Both the position numbers and the translations under genes were made by a program. The notes beneath the pieces were generated by a model. The model made no database searches. It saw only the letters and a list, made by a program, of their open reading frames with translations, and was not told the DNA's origin. From NCBI GenBank assembly GCA_025360565.1, contig JANYBY010000414.1:1-8559 (forward strand): a stretch of 8,559 nt of DNA, given 5' to 3'. The stretch is from Bacteroidota bacterium (GTDB lineage Bacteria; Bacteroidota; Bacteroidia; B-17B0; Aurantibacillaceae). Shown here piece after piece: positions 6,580 to 8,559 of this stretch (position 1 is its first letter; each line of letters begins with the position of its first letter).

Positions 6580-6882
6580 TTAGAATTTCATCTTTTGCGG
6601 ATTCTGTCTACCGTCAAAAATGTCAATAATATAAATATCTTTGTTTATCACTCTATAAATAATTTTGTAATTCCCTTCCACCACGTACCTATGGCCTTGC
6701 TTTAATTCAGCAAGGTTTTCTTCCACCGCACCGATAAGTGGCCTTTTGATTATTGTTTTTGCCGCGTTAAAAATGTTTTTCTTTATTTTTAACGCTACAG
6801 TTTCATTTGCAACGATCCTGTAATAAATGTAAATATTTTTGAGTTCAGAAGCCGCGAAATTTGTCCAAATAACTTGTCCCAT
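6580..6882 (-). CDS. RelE/ParE-family toxin
   Basis: The product has 100 residues. The layout is typical of Bacteroidota ParE-like toxins: GQVIWTNFAASEL at the start, a helical hairpin rich in Ile and Lys, a basic pair R65-Y66 (GHRYVVEGN), the strand YKIIYRV (72-78), and the closing IYIIDIFDGRQNP (83-95). RelE members cut mRNA on the ribosome, while ParE members poison DNA gyrase. The lack of an obvious RelE catalytic set and the DGRQNP ending favour the ParE side, but the target is inferred. It starts 4 nt after the antitoxin stop, so the pair is one operon with the antitoxin first, and translation is likely coupled. It is intact, with no frameshift. Confidence 0.88.
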   Translation of the reverse strand: MGQVIWTNFAASELKNIYIYYRIVANETVALKIKKNIFNAAKTIIKRPLIGAVEENLAELKQGHRYVVEGNYKIIYRVINKDIYIIDIFDGRQNPQKMKF

Positions 6883-6886
6883 CAGT

Positions 6887-7123
6887 CTACCAATTTTTAG
6901 ATTGGTCTTCCATTTCTTTTTGAGTTAAAACATGGCCCTTTTTGATCTGATTATTTGAGAATTCGGCCCTTTGAATAAGATCTTTTTTTGTAAACACAAT
7001 GTCGTTTGGCTTAATATTCTTTAAACTTTTAAGAATGGTAGATTCAATTTTAGCAAAGGCTTTTTCGTCCTGAACACCTAAAAGATATTCAATAAGACTC
7101 ATTTTTCTCAATTGCAGATTCAT
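6887..7123 (-). CDS. Antitoxin of the ParE-type toxin-antitoxin pair
   Basis: The product has 78 residues from the ATG at 7123. It is highly charged and mostly helical, beginning MNLQLRKMSLIEYLLGVQDE and ending in a flexible polar tail (KEMEDQSKNW), as expected for an antitoxin that wraps its toxin with its C-terminal part. The MNLQxRK opening is, from memory, the usual start of antitoxins next to ParE-like toxins in Bacteroidota. An in-frame ATG at 7132 would add MKP but lies almost on the predicted transcription start, and an ATG at 7102 is also possible. No classical ribbon-helix-helix or helix-turn-helix DNA-binding motif is obvious, so autoregulation cannot be claimed. Its job is inferred mainly from its position 4 nt before the toxin. 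Confidence 0.78.
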   Translation of the reverse strand: MNLQLRKMSLIEYLLGVQDEKAFAKIESTILKSLKNIKPNDIVFTKKDLIQRAEFSNNQIKKGHVLTQKEMEDQSKNW

Positions 7124-7136
7124 GGGTTTCATAATA

Positions 7137-7167
7137 TAAAGATAGTAATTTAATTGCTAATTTCAAA
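7137..7167 (-). promoter_or_regulatory. Bacteroidota-type promoter for the toxin-antitoxin operon
   Basis: On the minus strand TTTG (7164-7167) is followed after 19 nt by TATCTTTA (7137-7144), which matches TAnnTTTG except for the last base. Transcription would begin near 7130. This leaves a leader of only a few bases before the ATG at 7123, or about 30 nt before the one at 7102. The promoter lies between priA and the antitoxin gene, so the operon can be expressed independently of priA. Confidence 0.55.
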
Positions 7168-7186
7168 ACAGACGGTGAGCATGCAA

Positions 7187-8559
7187 TCAAACCGGATCCA
7201 CATCTATCTGAATTTTAAAATTCCATTTTTTATAATTGGTATGTAAAATTGTAATTGCCTCAAAGATCTTATGTCGAATGCTGTTGGGCGATTCCTGCTT
7301 ATTCGTTTTTAATAAAAGGCATTTGTAATACTGATTTTTTATTTTTGAAACCAACGGAAACTCGGGACCCAAAATATTTTCGCCGAAGTGTGGCTTTAAT
7401 AATAATAACAATTCGTGCGACAAATGATTTACCTCATTCACATCTTTACTTACCACACTTAACTCGAACAAACGCGAAAAGGGCGGGTAATTGTATTGTT
7501 TGCGCTCTTTTAAAATAGTTTGGTAAAAATTTTCGAGGTTATTTTCGATCACATTCTCGATCACCTCATGTTTAGGTTTGGAGGTTTGAATGAACACTTT
7601 TCCTATTTTATTGCTTCGTCCTGCCCTGCCACGAACCTGAGTAATTAATTGAAACGCTTTTTCGTAAGACCTGAAATCAGGAAAATTTAAAATAGAATCG
7701 GCATTTAAAACGCCTACAATACTTACGTTATTAAAATCCAAACCTTTTGTAACCATTTGAGTGCCGATCAAAATATCAATTTGTCCGCTCTCAAAATCAT
7801 CTATTAATTGTTTATACGCGTATTTACTGCGGGTGCTATCCAGATCCATCCTCGCTATTTTTGCTTTCGGAAAAAGGATCCCAATATCTTCTTCAATTTT
7901 TTCGGTGCCCAGGCCTTTAAAATAAAGTTCGTTACTGCCGCAGGCGGCGCAGGTTTTGGGAGGGCTAACTGTGTAACCGCAATAATGGCAAATTAATTTT
8001 TCGCTATGTTTATGATAAATAAGCGACACATCGCACTGAACACAATGTGGTACGTGCGCGCATTTTTTACATTCGGTATAAGGTGCAAATCCCCGACGAT
8101 TTTGAAATAAAATTATTTGTTCTTTATTTTTTAGCGCATTTTCAATTGCCTTGAACAAAGGCGGTGTTAAACAGGTTTTCATTTGATTGCTCTGTTCAAA
8201 ATAGTGTATATCACACACTTCAACCGAAGTGCCGCCGCTTTGAACAAATTGGTTTGGCAAATTAACAAGAGCAAATTTATTTTGTTGGCAATTATAAAAT
8301 GTTTCAAGGGCAGGGGTGGCACTGCCTAACAAAACATTGGCATTGTGAAGCGACGCTAAATAAAGTGCGGAATCCCGCGCGCTGTATCTCGGCGAAGGAT
8401 CGTGCTGTTTAAAAGAATTATCGTGTTCTTCATCAATAATAATTAAACCAAGATCTTTAAACGGTAAAAATAAACTGGAGCGGGCTCCTAATATTATTCG
8501 ATATTTTTTGCGCAATGTTTCCGGTTTATGTTTTCCTGCTTCTTGCTTCTCTTCGGTCT
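7187..8559 (-). CDS. priA: Primosomal protein N' (PriA helicase), C-terminal half
   Basis: At least 456 residues are visible, and the frame stays open to the window edge; full PriA is usually 730-830 residues, so the 3'BD domain, Walker A and winged helix are outside. PriA is the 3'-to-5' superfamily 2 helicase that reloads the replisome at stalled forks. Visible residues, counted from the window edge, include the Walker B box DEEHD (42-46), motif III GSATP (78-82), NRRGFA (153-158), and two zinc sites made of eight cysteines (163, 166, 172, 175, 190, 193, 203, 206). Motif V (GTQMVTKGLDF, 265-275) and motif VI (QVRGRAGR, 307-314) follow. The C-terminal domain ends KIQIDVDPV. A TTG at 8515 is not the start, since the coding frame continues upstream. 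The stop is 63 nt before the antitoxin start. Confidence 0.96.
   Translation of the reverse strand, partial: TEEKQEAGKHKPETLRKKYRIILGARSSLFLPFKDLGLIIIDEEHDNSFKQHDPSPRYSARDSALYLASLHNANVLLGSATPALETFYNCQQNKFALVNLPNQFVQSGGTSVEVCDIHYFEQSNQMKTCLTPPLFKAIENALKNKEQIILFQNRRGFAPYTECKKCAHVPHCVQCDVSLIYHKHSEKLICHYCGYTVSPPKTCAACGSNELYFKGLGTEKIEEDIGILFPKAKIARMDLDSTRSKYAYKQLIDDFESGQIDILIGTQMVTKGLDFNNVSIVGVLNADSILNFPDFRSYEKAFQLITQVRGRAGRSNKIGKVFIQTSKPKHEVIENVIENNLENFYQTILKERKQYNYPPFSRLFELSVVSKDVNEVNHLSHELLLLLKPHFGENILGPEFPLVSKIKNQYYKCLLLKTNKQESPNSIRHKIFEAITILHTNYKKWNFKIQIDVDPV

Noticed and set aside
8513..8515. TTG at 8515 as the start of a 442-residue helicase
   Set aside because: The frame stays open to the window edge, and PriA normally has several hundred more N-terminal residues with Walker A, so this is a truncated view.

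Overview
The window looks like a piece of a Bacteroidota genome, probably Flavobacteriia, Sphingobacteriia or Chitinophagia-like. It is AT-rich and two neighbouring proteins carry the type IX secretion (T9SS, Por) C-terminal sorting domain. There are no Shine-Dalgarno sequences; A-rich leaders precede starts, and two sites match the Bacteroidota promoter pattern TTTG-N19-21-TAnnTTTG. The gene families (HPPD, RimO, PriA, the repeat protein annotated as '5-fold beta-flower', and a ParE-type toxin with an MNLQxRK antitoxin) also fit. I see no rRNA, tRNA, CRISPR array, transposase or phage gene.

Layout. At 1-309 lies the 3' end of a T9SS-exported protein, closed by a clear terminator. At 310-684 there is no intact gene: it holds that terminator, a possible frameshifted gene remnant (371-575), an excellent promoter (549-580) and a leader of about 100 nt. 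At 685-2223 is a complete secreted protein with a LamG-like domain, two Ig-like repeats and a T9SS sorting domain. Its last repeat and the start of its sorting domain are identical over 119 bp to positions 1-119. A strong bidirectional terminator separates it from a convergent HPPD gene (2342-3502, minus). After a 215-bp spacer with a weak hairpin comes a minus-strand pair: rimO (4142-5455) followed 10 nt later by a small secreted protein of 17-residue repeats (3718-4131). Divergent from rimO is a two-TM potassium channel with an RCK domain (5559-6575). It converges, with a 4-nt gap, on a toxin-antitoxin operon (6580-7123, minus) that has its own promoter. The C-terminal half of priA (7187 to the window end, minus) closes the window.

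How the genes relate. Most of this is ordinary chromosomal content: tyrosine catabolism (HPPD), ribosomal protein S12 modification (RimO), replication restart (PriA) and ion homeostasis (K+ channel). The accessory parts are the tandem T9SS surface-protein genes and the toxin-antitoxin pair. I did not find a convincing new multi-gene system. The points most worth checking are the exact 119-bp duplication with its abrupt end, the possible gene remnant between the two secreted-protein genes, and the repeat architecture of the small secreted protein.
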